A stretch of 7,941 nucleotides of DNA from Balneola sp. GTDB taxonomy: Bacteria; Bacteroidota; Rhodothermia; Balneolales; Balneolaceae. This document shows, one piece after another, positions 6,861 to 7,941 of this stretch (positions are counted from its first letter, which is position 1; each line of letters opens with the position of its first letter). Both the position numbers and the translations under genes were made by a program. The stretch lies in the NCBI GenBank assembly GCA_002730655.1, contig PCAT01000051.1:1-7941 (forward strand). The letters are read 5' to 3'. Below the pieces are notes generated by a model. That model was not told the origin of the DNA, searched no databases, and saw only the letters and a program-made list of their open reading frames with translations.

Positions 6861-7154
6861 TTATCCTCTAATGTCTTCGAGAAGTCGCTCAATTTTTGAA
6901 TTCATGCGTTTCATCATTAAAGTATCATTCTTCTCTAATTCAGAGAGTTGTTGCCTTAGTTCAAATAATTCTTCTGTAATACTTAAGGCAGCTAGTACCA
7001 TTACCGTTGATTCGGGTTGTTTGATTAATTGGTGCCGATATTCTTGTAATTTTTCATCGACGTAACTACAAATATTAAGCATATTTTCCTCTTCATGATC
7101 TTCAATCATGAGTGGGTACTGTTTTCCTAATATTGATACTTTAAGTGATTTCAC
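6861..7154 (-). CDS. zapA: Cell division protein ZapA
   Basis: This 97-residue cytosolic protein is predicted to bind FtsZ and promote bundling of Z-ring filaments. The N-terminal ZapA fold opens with the strand V-S-I-L-G-K-Q-Y-P-L (6-15), followed by the helix E-E-N-M-L-N-I-C-S-Y-V-D-E-K-L (about 22-36). The conserved E-S-T-V-M-V-L-A-A-L-S-I-T-E-E-L (48-63) leads into a C-terminal coiled coil of about 60-95, through which ZapA dimers pair. The length is typical. The start is GTG (7152-7154). The in-frame codons back to the stop at 7173-7175 include no other usable start. It lies 18 bp after the coiled-coil gene and 3 bp before the metallophosphoesterase gene. The gene order pheT, small coiled coil, zapA is familiar from Bacteroidota and supports the call. 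Confidence 0.85.
   Translation of the reverse strand: MKSLKVSILGKQYPLMIEDHEEENMLNICSYVDEKLQEYRHQLIKQPESTVMVLAALSITEELFELRQQLSELEKNDTLMMKRMNSKIERLLEDIRG
6864..6869 (-). promoter_or_regulatory. Shine-Dalgarno-like site for the metallophosphoesterase gene
   Basis: AGAGGA on the minus strand sits six bases before the GTG at 6857 and within the last Arg-Gly codons of zapA. It supports the first GTG over the one at codon 5. It stands out because the other starts in the window show no clear site, though an Arg-Gly codon pair could produce the match by chance. Confidence 0.4.
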
Positions 7155-7172
7155 AATAGTCCATTCAACAAG

Positions 7173-7424
7173 TTAGTTGCCTTCTAAGTGACGGTCAATT
7201 TTATGGATCATAGATTTAATTTGCTGTCGCATTGCTAAGCGTTCAGATTCACTGATTGCTGAGAAAATATCCGTTTGTTTTCCACGCTCTTCTTCTATTT
7301 TCTTAATGAGATTTAACTGTTCTCTTTTAGATTCTTTGAGTTGTTTTTTGAGCAGGTTTACCTCGGTATATATTTCTTCTAATAGTTCTTTAAAGCGTTC
7401 AGTATGTTCGGATGTTGCGTTCAT
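7173..7424 (-). CDS. Small coiled-coil protein of the zapA operon, function unknown
   Basis: This 83-residue soluble, highly charged protein is predicted to be almost all helix. Hydrophobic residues at 15, 18, 22, 25, 29, 39 and 43 follow a 3-4 heptad spacing, giving a coiled coil over about 12-47. The C-terminal part (about 58-80, S-E-R-L-A-M-R-Q-Q-I-K-S-M-I-H-K-I-D-R) matches the style of a small protein that I recall lying upstream of zapA in many Bacteroidota. It has no signal peptide or membrane span. The ATG at 7422-7424 follows the pheT stop by 4 bp, and the next gene, zapA, is 18 bp away. The context suggests a divisome-related partner of ZapA, similar in general form to ZapB, but homology to ZapB cannot be seen by eye, so no symbol is given. 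Confidence 0.75.
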   Translation of the reverse strand: MNATSEHTERFKELLEEIYTEVNLLKKQLKESKREQLNLIKKIEEERGKQTDIFSAISESERLAMRQQIKSMIHKIDRHLEGN

Positions 7425-7428
7425 AGAA

Positions 7429-7941
7429 TTATGATCTTAATTCTATAGTATACTTCTTATTTAATGATCTTACAACCTTATCAATTATAGGCTCTATATC
7501 GCTGATATTCAATGTCTTATTTGGGTCTAAGAAGTACATTCGGAATGCAATACTCTTTTTGTTTTTGGGTATATTTTTACCTTCATAAACATCAAAAATA
7601 CGGATCTTTTGGAGTAGCTTCGTCCCCATATGACTAATTTCAGTCTCAATTGTACCGGCAGCGATTTCCTTGTCCATAACCAATGCGATATCGTATTCGA
7701 TACCAGGAAACTTTGGAATTTTTGAGAATGTAGGTACTCTTACTTCCCGCCGAGCCTCATGAATCAATTGAACGTTGAATTCTGCAAAATAAACGGCCTC
7801 GTCTAATTCATAAATTGTTTGAAGAGATTTATTTACCTGGGAAAGTTTACCTATGTATTGCTCGCCTATATAATAATGTAGACTGTTGTATACATCTAAC
7901 TTTTCTTTAATTATATCATCTAGCCCTAGTGAAACCCATAA
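7429..7941 (-). CDS. pheT: Phenylalanine-tRNA ligase beta subunit, C-terminal part
   Basis: The last 170 residues of PheT are present; the frame is open to the window edge and the start lies outside. With PheS it forms the alpha2-beta2 enzyme that charges tRNA-Phe; the beta chain holds the editing and tRNA-binding domains. Visible residues 1-65 are the end of the catalytic-like core (Y-E-L-D-E-A-V-Y-F-A-E-F near 44-55). From about 70 to 170 lies the ferredoxin-fold anticodon-binding (FDX-ACB) domain: P-T-F-S-K-I-P-K-F-P (70-79), I-R-I-F-D-V-Y-E-G (113-121), K-K-S-I-A-F-R-M (128-135) and the terminal E-L-R-S. A shorter frame beginning at the TTG at 7765-7767 is only an internal codon. One oddity is that the usual R-R-D-L-A of this domain reads E-Y-D-I-A. 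It is the first visible gene of the operon ending at lolD. Confidence 0.92.
   Translation of the reverse strand, partial: LWVSLGLDDIIKEKLDVYNSLHYYIGEQYIGKLSQVNKSLQTIYELDEAVYFAEFNVQLIHEARREVRVPTFSKIPKFPGIEYDIALVMDKEIAAGTIETEISHMGTKLLQKIRIFDVYEGKNIPKNKKSIAFRMYFLDPNKTLNISDIEPIIDKVVRSLNKKYTIELRS

Noticed and set aside
6820..7065. Plus-strand ORF opposite zapA
   Set aside because: Ser/Asn-rich shadow of zapA with no recognisable feature.

Overview
The window is AT-rich and gene-dense. It looks like a chromosomal housekeeping and cell-envelope segment from a member of the Bacteroidota/Balneolota group. The evidence is the order pheT, small coiled-coil gene, zapA; a lipoprotein with the C-A-x-P-x-x-P-T-G-G-P N-terminus typical of Bacteroidota Ig-like proteins; a WPEP-SSSAAG glycosyltransferase; and a general lack of strong Shine-Dalgarno sites. 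A Balneolota-like marine bacterium is my best guess, but it is an inference from gene style and not a database match.

Left region (1 to about 1490, minus strand): a COG3014-type lipoprotein gene, followed by the first 20 codons of what looks like a second lipoprotein running off the left edge. Middle (1596-4510, plus strand): an Ig-like-domain lipoprotein and a GT-B glycosyltransferase whose start overlaps the lipoprotein stop by one base (TAATG). These two units diverge across a 107-bp gap. The glycosyltransferase converges, with only 4 bp between stops, on a minus-strand gene for a membrane-anchored TPR protein (4515-5195), which has its own candidate Bacteroidota-type promoter.

Right region (5353-7941, minus strand): one tight operon read right to left: pheT (3' end only), a small coiled-coil protein, zapA, a YmdB-type metallophosphoesterase and a LolD-type ABC ATPase. 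Gaps are 4, 18 and 3 bp, then a 4-bp overlap. The last three genes start with GTG, GTG and TTG. The operon joins translation (PheT), Z-ring assembly (ZapA and a possible partner), nucleotide/RNA-linked signalling (YmdB) and lipoprotein release (LolD). Two complete lipoproteins and one probable one in the same window are the kind of cargo a Lol system handles, although that link is only thematic.

No stretch over 300 bp lacks a gene. The longest gap (5196-5352, 157 bp) holds a candidate promoter and an AT-rich inverted repeat. I saw no tRNA, rRNA, CRISPR array, insertion sequence, phage gene or defence system. I do not think the window contains a wholly new system. The points most worth checking are the Asn-to-Asp change in the YmdB metal site, the conserved small coiled-coil gene next to zapA, the absence of rny from its expected place, and the run of non-ATG starts.
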